A stretch of 64,000 nt of DNA, taken from NCBI GenBank assembly GCA_023159155.1, contig JAJNNX010000037.1, forward strand, positions 1-64,000. Direction: 5' to 3'. Origin of the DNA: Ustulina deusta (taxonomy: Eukaryota > Ascomycota > Sordariomycetes > Xylariales > Xylariaceae). Shown here piece after piece: positions 23,768 to 36,200 of this stretch; position 1 is the stretch's first letter; every line of letters begins with the position of its first letter. Made by a program: the position numbers and the translations under genes. The notes beneath the pieces were generated by a model. The model was given only the letters and a program-made list of their open reading frames with translations. It was not told the origin of the DNA and made no database searches.

Positions 23768-26689
23768 AGTTGTGGTCAGACGTTCCCCTGGTCACGAGGA
23801 GAATGCGAAAAGGGAATTGGTGCCAAGAAAAACAAGCACGGATGAAGAAACGCAAAGAATCTTGTACTTATACAGCGCCATGCTGTGCGAAACCAAGTGA
23901 GCCCGTTATCGCCCACATTGAACAGAATGGCAGTCCACCTGCCAAACCAAGACCGAAGTCTACGCGGCCATGGGGCACTAGGATTCCAGCGCATGATGCT
24001 ACGGAGTAGAACTTCCAGATTCGGAAGGTTATATAATGGCAACGTAGTACCTAGTGCAGCAGCTGGCCTGTATCTAGGGACTGGGGCTTCAGTTCCTTAG
24101 TCTCCATAGAAATCGACGAATTAACCGCATTCTCCTCGCCCCCTCCCCCCACACACGATACTCGCTTCGTCTCGCCCTCTACCTCACCGGACCGGAGATA
24201 TATCGAGCATTATAGGCTAGTATCCCGTCCTTGACCAATAAGATGTTCTACTTTGAACATGTTTTGTTGTCATAAAACACCAACTCAGTAGATGCAATCT
24301 GGCCGCCAGCGAATGAGAAACACACCCTGTAGTACGCCGAAATTAACACGTTCCTATTGGTCCCATGTTCATTTTTGTATACCCTGTAAGTTGATAGAAT
24401 GCTTACCAGAAGAAAAAATTGTTGTTGAATTGAAGTAGTTGCTTGTTTGGTAATATTAGACCTTCCAGCCAATGGAGGCTCACTATACTCCTCGCTGTTA
24501 CAGGACTCCCCTCAATCATGTCATCCTTTCTCCAACGATCTCGTCTACTTGGGGGTTGCCCCGACTTATGACGTAGGTAAGTCTAACTTGTGCTTTGGGC
24601 TTATATAATCTCGAAGTTGCGGATTTCCACGGCCACAACCCATATCATATCGTCCTTGTTACTTAGGACCGCCCGTGCAACTATCCTATGTCGTTGCATA
24701 ATACCCGAATGGGAATCGGAGCTCTGTGCCCCATGGAGAACTAATTAAGTATACAGGAGATGCGTGCAGAAATTACGGCAAAAATATATTCCTCTATAAC
24801 AGGTCCTATGGCAATTCTCAGGAGTCTCTTTCTGCCGTAAAGTATTAAGTCCTACAAACTTCTACAATGTAGTGCATTGTAGATGGAACTAGATCTATAA
24901 AAGTTGATTTGCCTTAGATCGCCTTGGATGTTGACGATTTGATGTTTTCTGTGTGGAATAATCTTGTCGCCGAGGGCAAGTTATAGAAGTTGGCTGGGAG
25001 AGGTATTACAACATACTACGTCACATGATATATACATCTCTTGGCAATAATTGCTTAACTTAATCATTTTACACGATGGTATATTGACTACTTCGGTTAA
25101 TAAAAATATTAGGGTGTATTCCACCACACGCGATGGGCGGCAGTCCAACCTTTTCTTCCTTTTCCTTTTTTTTTCTATTGCTAAGACTTAATAATGCCAA
25201 GTAGTCCAAAGTATTCGAATGCAGCGGCTGCATTCTAATCAAGGCCGGGAACCTCATCAGGACGCCGGGTTCATCATTCTCTAGGATTGGACCCAGCCCT
25301 AATAATAGCTGGCGCTGGGGGTATCTATAGCTATCTATGATGGTGAAGTATAGCTGCAGTGCTGATGTCTCCCTCAAATGTTTCACCTTTGGCATCTAAG
25401 GTATTGGAAGTGGTCGAGAGATTTTGTTGCATTGACACCAACAGATACAGGTTGCTAGTTGGAGGTAATGTTGGTTGTTACTGCAATACACACTACAGAC
25501 CATAAAAATAGAATAGTAATAGACATAAAAATAAATCATTTTTACGGGCAAGTAAAAATAGCTAGAATAAGTCCGGGATAACAGTGGAGGTTAGTGATAT
25601 TCATAGGTTTTATCTACCGGGCGTTACGTTTGGTTCTAATCATGTAGGGTAGGGGATTTCTGTAGGATACAAGGGATAGATAGGTAAGTAAACAATCAAG
25701 CCCGGAAGAGTACAGAGTATAGAGACAACCTCATTGAATGGAGACTACAGGTTGTAACAAAGATGTGAGTGTAAAGCTGTGCCTATAGGGTCCACAGTAT
25801 GGTGAGATTGCAGAGCAACAAATAACTAGCACAATACTAGGAGTTGAGATAAATTTACAGACGCGTAACAAGAGACATGAACACTGGCACAACAACAGGT
25901 CGGGCCTTGTTAGGTTAGGTCAGAAAGAAGCAAACCAGTTACAGAATATGGGCTGAGTTGGAAAGACTCTAGTTTATCTAACAGGAGAATTAGTGTATAA
26001 TTATTATATTATGGCCGATTACAGTGATAGGTATCTTGCGCCTTTCCAGCACCAACAGCAAACATGTTGCCGAAGCAACAAGTGTGCATCAGTCTCTTTT
26101 GGGCACAACTGTTTGGGGTCTTGAGCTTTTCAACGGGCCCGAACCTGAAGAGGAGTCAAGAGCGGGAGTTCGTTTGTCAGGGACAATCAGCAGACGAACA
26201 GAATCATTGGGCTGCATACCTTGCCAGCAGTGAGCACAGGCAAGACTTCCTGATTAGAGGTTAGTTAGCCTTTAAGACTAACATAATAACAAAGGCAAGG
26301 TCCAATACACTAATCGCAAACTTTACCCTTGTTTGCTAGAGAAAGAAGTGTTGTGGACAATATTTGGAGACGGTCTTGTTGGGGTAGATTACACAGGTAC
26401 TATTGCTGCCTACTACCTACATATTTACCTCAGTGGCTAGATGTTGCTAAGCGTCGAGGTAAAAGGCGGGTACCTATCTGCAGTGGACCTAACTAAGCTT
26501 GATAAGACTACACATTGTACAGGAAGGTGGTTTGTCTCTCGAACATATCCACATAACTATTCTGCTAAATAAAATGTTGTAAGAGGGGAATGAATACAAG
26601 GGGCAGGCAGAGCACACACACTTAATTAACACTAACATGTGAGCAAATAAAAATGAAAACTAACTGTAAATAAAAAAAAGCAAAACGTA
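23768..26689. other. Long intergenic region without recognisable genes
   Basis: About 2.9 kb between the RNase T2 start and the tRNA-Ala gene. The first few hundred bases upstream of 23,768 (minus direction) should hold the RNase T2 promoter. The rest contains only short open frames with no motif. I see no RNA gene or transposon terminus. Composition is mildly AT-rich from about 24,600 to 26,600. Confidence 0.5.
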
Positions 26690-26784
26690 TGGACATGCAG
26701 GGAATTGAACCCCGGACCCTTCGCAGATATCCGTCCGAAGGAACCAGATGCAAAGCGAATATCATACCACTAGACCACATGCCC
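26690..26784 (-). tRNA. tRNA-Ala (anticodon TGC) with 23-bp intron
   Basis: The cloverleaf can be drawn from the minus strand: acceptor GGGCATG/CATGTCC with G3:U70 and discriminator A73, both alanine identity elements; anticodon stem TTCGC/GCGAA; loop TTTGCAT giving anticodon TGC; T arm CGGGG-TTCAATT-CCCTG. A 23-bp intron (26,726-26,748) lies after position 37, the standard eukaryotic site. A run of eight T on the transcript strand (26,672-26,679) is the Pol III terminator. The D arm (GGTCTAGTGGTATGAT) resembles that of fungal tRNA-Pro more than a standard tRNA-Ala. Confidence 0.9.
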
Positions 26785-27384
26785 AGTTACGGTGGATCAC
26801 CGATGTTAACAAGTTGACAAAATGTGCCCTAAGCCTACTACTGTTGGGAAGGTGCAAGGCAAGTTGCAGATAAAGACCCTGTTAAACGTCAATATCCTAG
26901 GCGTACAACAATCCGTCCAAAACCATAAACTCAATCGTGGCCGAAGTTTGAACAGATTTTCGATAGTAAATCTAGCTAATGTCCTTCTTGCCTTTGCGCT
27001 TTCTTCAAACTACTACTGCGGGAAAAGATGAAATCCTCTCTTACTAGATAGTGGTTTTCCTTTTGTTTTTGTCATCACCAAGGCCATTGGCTCGGTGTAT
27101 ATCTATCCCCATGAGTTCATGCGATCAAGCGGGAGTCCCTTGAGAAGTCCTAACGCGAAGACTTCCTGACACGGGCTTTATTAGCAGCCCAACTCTTTAC
27201 AATAACCAATAATGTTGCAAACTATATTTTGCATGCGACCTAGTTTGTTGGTACGATTGCTTAAACATGGAGCAAAAGGCAAATACTCACAGAGACTTAC
27301 ATATCCTACGAAGCATGGAGTAAAAAAACAAAAAAACTGATACTATACATGTTACTAACTTACTCTACTTTCTCCATCACATCA
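26785..27384. other. Intergenic region, tRNA-Ala to unknown gene
   Basis: 600 bp holding the 5' flank of the tRNA-Ala gene and the 3' flank of the following minus-strand gene. Nothing else is recognised. Confidence 0.5.
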
Positions 27385-29643
27385 TCACATCTTCCCCTGA
27401 AAGGCGTTTAATTGCGTGACAGACGAGGCGTTCACAGACGGCGGGGGGTCATGATGCCGGGCCCAACGGGAATTACTTGCAGAGTCGTCCGGTCGCACAA
27501 GGTCAATCTCGGACGACGGGCGCCGACTCGCTCGCCATTCCCCTTCTAGTTCGGAACTGGCAATACTCCCGTGTGAGGAATCGTGAGACGGAGCCGCGCT
27601 AGAACCAGATGTCCCGCTACCTCTGCTATATACAGAGCTAGATGTCCTTGAGACGGGCCTCGGAGTTGGGAGGTCCGGCGTTGGTGTCGAGGTCAGTGTC
27701 CCAAGGTGAGTAAGGAGTGAATTTCTCTCCTGCGAGTCCTCCTCCCTCGGCTTGAAGCGTTCCGTAAGGAATGCGTGCCGCTGCTCCGAGAACGTGGAGC
27801 CCACGTCAGATTCAGGGAGAAATAACTTTTGATGACGGGGGTTATCAAGGGCACTTGGCGGATGTCGTCCGTGTGGCGGAGCGGGCCAGTTCGGGCGTGG
27901 GTTCTTGCTCTTCGTCTTCGATGACGGCCTTGTGATGGACTCCCGGGGGGTTTCTCGGTTCATGAATGGATCTTCGTACTTCGGAAAACCCGTCGTCGAT
28001 GGTTGCCTACTCTGGGCTATCGAGCTTTCTTCGGTTCTATTTGGTGGTGCGTGTGAGGCAACCTGAGGAGTCCGATCACCGCGGGGCGAGGAGCGTTCAT
28101 TACATCTGTACTCCGAGGGTATCCTTGGCACTGGTGGTACATTTGTGGTATTGGGCTGGATGGAACTCGGATCCGCTGTGTACGCAGTACAATCCGTCCA
28201 TACACTTGGTGCCGTATCGCGACGCCCTTGGGGTTGGTTGGCTCGTGGTTCACGATCCTTCCTGATATGAAGCGAAGGAGGCAGAGCAGATACAGCGATG
28301 TGGCTACTACCAGGGCGGAAGGCAGGGTGTACCATTGACAGTATGGATTTTGCATCGTCCTCCTGGCTGACACCTAATTGAGAGTGGGATACTTGGTTGG
28401 CCCACCATTCCTGTACTCTAGCTCGGCTTTCCTCCACGTAATGATTTTCATCTAGCTCGTTTTCTTCTTCGGAGTCGACGGAGGGATCATGGCCATGGTG
28501 GGTGGACATCTCTTGCTCGAATCGATCAAGAAAGGATTGGGTCGGCGAACCATCGCTCGGTCCACTCATTCGGACCGGTTCAGGGGCAAGAGGCCGGGGA
28601 CCAGTGCTGGGAATAGGGTTGTAAGACGCTCGCTGTCGCTCGTTCACGGTGGAGTAGCCAGAAAGACTATCAGGACGATAGATACTCTCACTTCTGTGCG
28701 TGGACATAGCGGCCCGTCTCTGGCCTTCAGCTCCATCGATGTCGACCAAGGCAACCGGAATTCCGTTTCTCGTTCGTCTCTTATGGCCGGCATTGGGAGA
28801 CAGAGGGGCAATCTCGGCGCCTGTACGGGTCCTCCTGAGCTCGGCATATATGGGATGTTTCGCAGCGCGTAACTTGGCGTGGTGCTGCCTTTGTTCGGCT
28901 CGCCACGCTTGGATCTGAGGTCTCGCCATCCTCAGATCGACTAGTAGAGCTTCACTCAAAGCCCTGCACTGTTCAGGTCGGTCCACGTCCCCGCTGTGCT
29001 TTCGAAGCTGGTCGATCCAAGCTTCTACGACACGGTATAGTCGAGGCTCCTTCCCTGAAGGATTGGAATCACCTTGACGTCGTTCCATACGATCAACGAG
29101 CACCGCTCGAAGGTCTGCCAGGGCTCGACCGCTAGCACCTACAGCCGCGAGACAACATGCTTCACACCCAGATTTAACGAATACGTGGTGGCCGTCGAAA
29201 GGGGCGAGCCCGTATATCTCGTGGAAGAGCTGAGGTACGGTCCACAATGCCACGATCGAGTCAAGTCGTCCGACAAGGGCAGAAAGCTCGGGATCCAAGG
29301 ATCTGGCCCGCCACGAACGCAAGGGATCTGTGTGAACTGTGACTTCATACGCGAGGGCAATGAAAAGTCTTCGAATTAAGAAGGGGTTGAGGGCAGAATG
29401 CGTTTTGCAGAGCACCGCCTGCGGGTCGACAATGTTCGGATCGATGCGATCGACAATCTTAATTGCAAGACGCTTTAGGCTTGATGGTCTTAGCAATTCC
29501 TTTGGCAGATTTTTCATCTTCTCTTCTTGCCTTTGGAGCCATCTTCGGGATGGGGTAGCAATGCCATATTCGGGACGTCGAGCAAGCACCTTGGCGATGC
29601 GGGTGACGAGTTCGTCCGATAAGTCCTGGAGCGCAATACTCAT
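27385..29643 (-). CDS. Unrecognised protein with ordered N-terminus and long disordered tail (752 aa)
   Basis: Single uninterrupted frame from ATG at 29,643 (MSIALQDL). I do not recognise a family. Residues about 1-230 look folded and helical, with a CEACC motif near residue 180 and a hydrophobic segment around residues 90-105. From about 290 to the end the chain is rich in Ser, Pro, Arg and acidic residues, with many SR, SP and RP pairs, as in intrinsically disordered phosphorylated proteins. There is no signal peptide, membrane span or zinc-finger pattern. The length of the frame and the sustained amino-acid bias make a real gene very likely. The 5' flank to about 30,500 is shared with the 3' end of the kinase gene transcribed in the same direction. 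Confidence 0.8.
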   Translation of the reverse strand: MSIALQDLSDELVTRIAKVLARRPEYGIATPSRRWLQRQEEKMKNLPKELLRPSSLKRLAIKIVDRIDPNIVDPQAVLCKTHSALNPFLIRRLFIALAYEVTVHTDPLRSWRARSLDPELSALVGRLDSIVALWTVPQLFHEIYGLAPFDGHHVFVKSGCEACCLAAVGASGRALADLRAVLVDRMERRQGDSNPSGKEPRLYRVVEAWIDQLRKHSGDVDRPEQCRALSEALLVDLRMARPQIQAWRAEQRQHHAKLRAAKHPIYAELRRTRTGAEIAPLSPNAGHKRRTRNGIPVALVDIDGAEGQRRAAMSTHRSESIYRPDSLSGYSTVNERQRASYNPIPSTGPRPLAPEPVRMSGPSDGSPTQSFLDRFEQEMSTHHGHDPSVDSEEENELDENHYVEESRARVQEWWANQVSHSQLGVSQEDDAKSILSMVHPAFRPGSSHIAVSALPPSLHIRKDREPRANQPQGRRDTAPSVWTDCTAYTADPSSIQPNTTNVPPVPRIPSEYRCNERSSPRGDRTPQVASHAPPNRTEESSIAQSRQPSTTGFPKYEDPFMNRETPRESITRPSSKTKSKNPRPNWPAPPHGRHPPSALDNPRHQKLFLPESDVGSTFSEQRHAFLTERFKPREEDSQERNSLLTHLGTLTSTPTPDLPTPRPVSRTSSSVYSRGSGTSGSSAAPSHDSSHGSIASSELEGEWRASRRPSSEIDLVRPDDSASNSRWARHHDPPPSVNASSVTQLNAFQGKM

Positions 29644-30526
29644 GAGTAGATACACACGAGGCGATGAACGCTTCGCCACAAGTCAGTCTGATTTAACGAA
29701 GTGACTTCACGGGCGGCAATGGAATCAATGTAGGCTGGTAAATCAATTGTATGTAGGTAGTTTTGATTGAATAAAGCAGTGAGAGCCGCATAATCTGGCG
29801 AGAAAAGCCCGTAGCAGGTGGAATGGACTCGTATTATAAATTTCAGAAGGCCTCGCTTCAGAGAACAAGGACTCTTGTTTCAAAGACATTGAGCGCCTTG
29901 TGGCCTTATTCCGGCAGTTCTGAAGAGCGAGTGTTTTCTTTGTTCTGAATGTACTTGGTTTGTTTTATAAACATGTACATTGTTTTCAACGCTCGGAGTC
30001 GAGGCGCACGCGGAGCCTGCCCGAGAACAGAAGAGTAGACAGACAGAAACTGTCATGGGACCTATTCTGTGGAAGCAGTGTCAGCATGGTTCGAAGAAAA
30101 GTGTACTCACTGGAAGAAACTAGTGTATGTACCTTTCGATTGTCAAATGACTGGTTACTGGGCTCGGCTGAGTTCTCAGTTATCAGACAATGAAGCCCCA
30201 AACGTCCATCCATTATGTACAGTGAAATATGCTGGCAACGATAATATTGCTCGTTGCGAAGTATATATTCAGAAGGCGTAATACGTTAATGCCCCTTGAT
30301 CATGAATGTCCTTGGACAAATTTGTCTATGTGAAGTGCTGGCGTTACCTTGAACACGCCGCTTGATGCTAGTCAAAACGCCGTTCGGGTACCACCCTTCA
30401 TGCACGCTGATATAGATATAGGCATTATAACCCGCCAACATATGCATCATAAAACTTGAGTCCTGGTGAAATGTACATTTTCCCCCTTCGATATCAACGC
30501 TGAGGGTGAAGGGTTTTGCAGTTCTC
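29644..30526. other. Intergenic region between tandem minus-strand genes
   Basis: About 0.9 kb containing the promoter of the 752-aa protein gene and the 3' flank of the LAMMER kinase gene. No conserved element or RNA is recognised. Confidence 0.5.
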
Positions 30527-32970
30527 CTATACTGCGACTGGCACTCGAGATGTATGGTACTCGCTATCCCTCGCACGTTCCAGTCGGATTTTTAAAGCCT
30601 CGGTTCCATCATCAGGAATGGCAGCCTCTCGAAACCATGGATGTGCCAAAGCTTGACGAGCAGTGATTCGCTTTGCCGGATCATAGACAAAGATCTTATG
30701 TAAAAGATCTAGGAAGAGCCGAAGAAAAGGGCTTGTGGCTGGAATGATATCCTAAACATGGGGTTAGATGGAGTTATATACCGCGATGTTTTCACTTACA
30801 CTTAGCCGTTTCATATTCCGGACAAATCGTCTAGAAGCCCTCGTAGTATCGGCAGTAGGATAATCTAATTTTAAACGTTTGAAATACCTGATTCTTAGAT
30901 TAGAAGGCCTGTCTCGCTTCCACGGGTGTTTGAAAACATACTTGGCAGGGGAATTGCTGCTGGTGCGTGATGCTGATTTGTTGACCATCTGCACGAGATG
31001 TGGGTCGATTCGGTTGTCACACACGTTCTCCATCATCGCTAGATGCTCGAGGTTATCGTGAGTCTGGAATAGGGCATCTCCAGTAAAGAACTCGACAAGA
31101 ATACATCCGATACTCCAAATGTCACACGGGAAGGACCAGCCAAGACCGAGTATGATTTCAGGGGCACGATAGTGGCGCGTAGAGACAACGGATGAGTGAT
31201 ATTCGTCGTCAAAAGTGGCGGACCCAAAATCTATCAAGCGAATCTCGGTGTCCAGTAGAACCTTGCGTTGTGTAGCTTGCCGATTTGTTCCATTGGTTGA
31301 TGATGGTATTCGCCTGTTGTAGGTGAAGGTCTGATAGGCGCTGTCACAAAGGAGGATATTCTCGGGTTTGAGATCAGTGTGGATAAGGTTTAGATCATGG
31401 AGAACTGGATGGCAGGTGTCAGCGCGAGACAGGGAATGGCTTGTTCGAGTTGTACTCACAGGCAACGCTCGTCAATAATTGGCGAGCGAAGCTCTGTATT
31501 TGACTATTCGGGAAAGGAACAAAATTATTGCCTTTCAGAAAATCAAAGACGCTCGAGCCCAGCAGATCCATTACTATACAAATGTGGCCGCGAAAATCGA
31601 AGCAGTCCCGTAGATGGATACATCGGTTGCGGTTTTCTGGGTCGTTGGCTTTCAGCGTCTGCAGCACTCGCAACTCGATTCTCGAAGCGTCCCGATATTT
31701 TTGTACCGCTCGAATGATTTTGATTGCAACGAGCTTAGTTCGCTTGCGATCACGGGCCTCAACAACTTTCCCGAAAGTGCCTTGTCCGAGAAGTTTCTTG
31801 ATTTGATCTATGCAACCGTTAGAGCGTGAAGGGTGATGATGAAGGGAACGAGGAGACTAACATTGTGATGTGAGATCGGCATCGGGGACCACGATGTAGT
31901 GGCCGTCATCATCATCAATCTTGACACCAGCCTGATGTGTACGCTAGAGACGTCAAGTCAGCATTTAATTTCATGGCAGTACAAAGGGAACCGTCACCGA
32001 CATCGTTGACAGGACGGACCGCCACTTCTCCGCATTTCTTTATCGGCTTTTGAGGAGGTTGGTACTCGTGGAAACCGTCACCAAGAACCTCAATTTCTCT
32101 CCGCTTTGCATCTTGGGCAATCTGCTGTCGGGTGCGCTTTCGCTTCTGGCCTGTCTGAGGCGCCTCGTAATCATACTGTCCATTTGAAGAAAGAGATGTC
32201 GGCGCCGTGGTATTGTAGGCTGACGTCGTCCGATCTGTCGAAGCGGAGCCACTGTTGGACGGTTGATTATATGAGCCATTTAACCTGGCATCATAGAGGC
32301 TTTCGTTGTAAAACTCATCCTCCTTCTTCCGCTTCTTGGCAACATGGCGAGGACCCGGCTTGCTTGTCGAGCCGTTGGCGGCGTCATTGGTATACGTTCT
32401 AGAAGTAGCCGCAGTGGACGTTTCTGGCTCGGGTTCGGGGGTGTCGTCTATGACGATTATTTCCTTGGGCAAGCCATTTTTGTAGAACTGCTTCCAATCG
32501 GGTTCCTTCGACCTCCTCCGTTTCCTCGGCTGGGTTTCTGTGTATGTCATATTGGCATGATGTGCTTCCGAATGAGGCGTGGAATGTGTTCTGGTCGAAA
32601 GGTGTCGTGCAGAGGCTACCGAAGCCACGGCCCCATTTGAAGGTACCTCGTTTGCAGAATACGGTGGATTGGTCGAATAGGACGAGGCAGCCGAGATGGC
32701 GGCAGGAGCAGCGTGATGATGGTAATGTTGCTGTTGTTGTTGTGGTTGTTGCTGTTGCTGTTGTCGATTGGGGACAGGTGCTGTCGAAGCCGTCGAAACT
32801 GTCGAGGCAGGCGTTGGCAGGAGATTGTTTGGTGGACCCGGAGCCACGGGGCGGTAGCCGCTGGCTGGTAGCGTCGAATAGGCTGGGTAATGATGATGAT
32901 GGGGAGGGGGGTGATGGTGATGGCGGTAATGGGGAGGCAATGTGGCCGTGGCCGTCGTGGGCGTCGACAT
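30527..32970 (-). CDS. KNS1: LAMMER (CLK-type) dual-specificity protein kinase (724 aa)
   Basis: Six exons: 32002-32970, 31862-31943, 31460-31807, 30942-31404, 30800-30887, 30527-30751; the joined frame is intact. Residues 351-700 are a complete kinase: glycine loop 358-363 (GQGTFG), ATP-anchoring K380, catalytic D477 in [11 protein letters not shown] 525-527, APE 547-549 and the family signature EHLAMME at 586-592. LAMMER kinases phosphorylate SR-type splicing factors and regulate growth and stress responses; the yeast members are Kns1 and Lkh1. The N-terminal 320 residues are low complexity: poly-His (17-27), poly-Gln (about 69-81) and basic stretches such as RKRRR that should direct nuclear import. 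The first donor (GTCGGT at 32,001) is weak, so that junction is the least certain. Confidence 0.93.
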
Positions 32971-33250
32971 TATGTCTTTCCGGATTAGAGTGCCTGTCGA
33001 TTAACGACGGCGTAACTGCGTCGTGGTGGTGTAGACAGACAAACAATACGGAGACAGAAGGTTGGAAGGAGAAGAAGAGGAGAAGAAGAGAGGTAGGGAG
33101 AGGTAGAGAGAGAGAGAGGCGAATAGACGACGACTGACGGCCACACACACGAGAGGATGTGACAGGGAGATGAGCCGGGTCGGGCGGGCAGCAGGATTTC
33201 CCCTAAGACTGATTACCCTAGACTGCCTATACACTCACTACCGACCTGGC
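32971..33250 (-). promoter_or_regulatory. Leader/promoter of LAMMER kinase, CT-rich on the transcript strand
   Basis: Immediately upstream of the kinase ATG (32,970) the transcript strand is strongly pyrimidine-rich, with a CT-dinucleotide run at about 33,093-33,120. CT-rich tracts are common before transcription starts of filamentous fungal genes. No TATA box is evident. Confidence 0.45.
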
Positions 33251-36200
33251 CTCGTACCGTCCAGCTAAGCTAAGCCTTCGGATTGAAACCAGCAGGTCGC
33301 AGCAGCAGTTGGCGGGCAGCCAGAGGGGCACTGATTGGAGCTGGTGGTCGTCGTATTCCGCGCGACCGCTGGAGCGTGAGTGTCTGTCTAGAACCAGACC
33401 CCAGGTATGAGAGGATATCTCAAGCAGTCAATCCGGGAAATGTAGCGAGCGGCGGGTGAGGTAAATAGGTAGCGGCACAAGTCATTTGGTCCATTTACTC
33501 AGTGCCAATTGAGCAAGTAGGCAGGTATTGGGTTCTGCAAGTGGTTAGATGGGCCCTAACCGCATGAGGTGGTGATAAGTGTGAATTCGACAGCAGTAGT
33601 ACGGTACCTCAGTACTTACACGGAGGGGAAGAGCATGACATGTAGGTAGTAAATAAACAGCAGGCATTAGTGGGCCGGAGGTCGATAAATCCCCCTAAAA
33701 TTAGAGGGTTACAGGTAGGATCTTCGCTAATTACCACCTGGAGATAATAAATGTCGGATACCTGCAAGCAGGTGAGGTACATAAGGTAGTAGTGTAAGTG
33801 TAGCTAAGTACCCTCGGCAGGTAGGTGAAGTACTTCGATGTTTGATGGAGAAAGATAGATAGCGTTGGAAGATGCTGTGGCTAGAAAGAGGTCCAAGTTT
33901 AAAAGGACAATTAAGACCTTGTGTTCGCAAAATATGTGTCGGTCTTCTTCGTCTGATTTGATTTTGTGCTGGTTACCTAGAGAACTGGAGCACTGTTGGG
34001 TTGTGTGCTCCAGGTACCTCCAACTGCTAATAAGGTAGATGTGTGGTGGGTGTGGATGGCGGCAGGGCCTGGATTACCGAATACCTCGCACTCAGCTCTC
34101 GGGTGCGGTGTCTTTGTCTTCTTTGTTTTGGTGAAATTCGAGAATTCACACATTATGTTTCCATGAATGGGAGGACAAAGGATCAAACGTGTAAAATTCT
34201 GCTCTATTCTCCAACCCGGGCCGCTGCCTGTTCCCTTTTCAGATTCCTACTATTGTGTTTTATATAAGAAGTGTTTGATGCAATGGAGGTCAACGCGCTG
34301 GAGTACTGCTGGGCAGTGGAGCACCGGGCCACTGGACCATTACCAGAGCCGTGGTATGAAAGCCGCCTTTGCCAAAGGTTGTTCTCTTGTGCAAATAGGC
34401 ACAATACTCGGTGTGCTGAGCAAATACTTAAAACAATCTACAATACAAAAGGCGAGCATTCGTTAGCAAAGTTAGACAGAGGCGAGGTGAAGTTTGTCGG
34501 AGGCTATGTTGAGCTAGGTGCCCTATTCCGTCCGATGTACATCCTGCCGGAACGTATTGTTGAGACAAGCGAATCATACTGTATATTCACTGTGAATTAT
34601 CCGTGCAAACAATGGGACGAACCCGTACTAGATACTGTGCCATCGTATGGCCACAATGTCCAAGGACACAGTCCAGACCCCAACCATCAAGATGTCTCAC
34701 GTCCTTTTCCACAGTAGATCCCATTTGACATTATCCCGGGTACCCCAGGTAGGTAAACAATATTCGGGGTGCCTACACTGCTGGAATAACCGCCTGCATT
34801 AATTAGCCCTCTTGCAAGACAACATGACCCTACGCATCTTATGTAGGTAGACATGTAGTGTAGTATAGAGGCGGCGGACCATGTAGGTAATGTTGTATTT
34901 ATTACAAGCGATGATAGCATATTATTCTACCTATAACCACTGCACCTGTGTTTCACTCATCCTCCGTCCCGAGAATCACAGTACTTAGCACTTCATTCCA
35001 AGCCTCCTCCTTCACACTATTCCTGACACTATTATTGCCCCTGCCAACATTCACTCTGTGCCAACTTTGTGCCACAAGTCAGCGCATCCGTAACCTACCC
35101 AGGTAGTGCAAACCTTGGCTTTGGCTAGCTGGCAGGTTGCCTATTACGCACTCCACCTCCGCTCATCAAATCCGTCATCACATCATTCACCCACTCACTC
35201 TGGTTTATAAATAAAACCGGAGGGAACTTTGTCTCAACAAACGTTGTACTAGTATCTCCATTACATGAAGCATGAAGCACACTGCTTACCCATGTGTTAT
35301 AGGTAGTAGTGCTATAGTCCCTCAGCCGGTATCTAGGTCTCTTGAGGCTTTGCCCTCGGCTGCAGACGTGGTATTTTCCAATACTTTTCCAGAAAACATT
35401 TCCAGGATCCCTGTTCCCTTCGACAGCCACGCTATGCATCTCGCGCAGCTGCTTGCCGGGTTTCGAAGGGACGACCCCTCATCCGGTCGTCAACAGCCAG
35501 CCCGCACCAGCTTGTCAGGGACCGTGACCTTAAACAGCGCCCTGACAGACCCTGGAATCCAGCAAGTGCCTACCTACCTAATTCCGCCCACTAGACTGCC
35601 GCCCACTGCCATCCCACCCGCGTGCTTCTGCCCTGTGGCTCATTGTACAGTTTTCGCCATCAGCTTCCCATCATTGGATGGACCTGATCCCGTATGACTA
35701 GACTGTTGTGGCTTTTTTCGTTCTTGTTTTTTCTTTAGCAGAATTCGAACCAACCGGCTTTTCCAGCCATGTGGAGAGTGTACCTGGTTCAACAATAGTT
35801 CCCGGTTGCAGAGATGAGCGGTTTGACAATTTCCCAAGTGACGGCGTTTGCAAAAATATAAGTACAGCACTCGCACTCTTTGTCACCAAATCACAGCAGG
35901 TAACCCACAGATACCTACACCAGGTATGTCAAGACATGAATCACAGGCAGTCGAGCAAGGATCCAGGCCTTTCCAAGTTTACTACGACCTACTGCGATAC
36001 AGAGTGTACACTGCTGGTAACCATGCCTGTGCACCGCCTGTGCAGTGCATTCACCGTTTTGCCTTGAGATACGCAATAGGTCGGTGAGTCACCCAGGTAT
36101 GAGCGATAGTGTCGGATCAGTCCCAAGACTGTGGGACTGGCAGTGAGGGCATGCGGCAAGACCGTTCCAGTTTCCAGCTCGTCAGCACTGTACACTAAGA

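Noticed and set aside
32399..33148. Long frames on both strands overlapping the kinase N-terminus
   Set aside because: They mirror the low-complexity His/Gln/Pro coding sequence and the CT-rich leader of the kinase gene.
34271..34717. 148-aa open frame (+) in the gene-poor region
   Set aside because: No motif, no splice-linked extension and no compositional support; frames of this length occur by chance at this base composition.
35272..35697. 141-aa open frame (+)
   Set aside because: Proline- and serine-rich without any recognisable pattern; overlaps other random frames on both strands.
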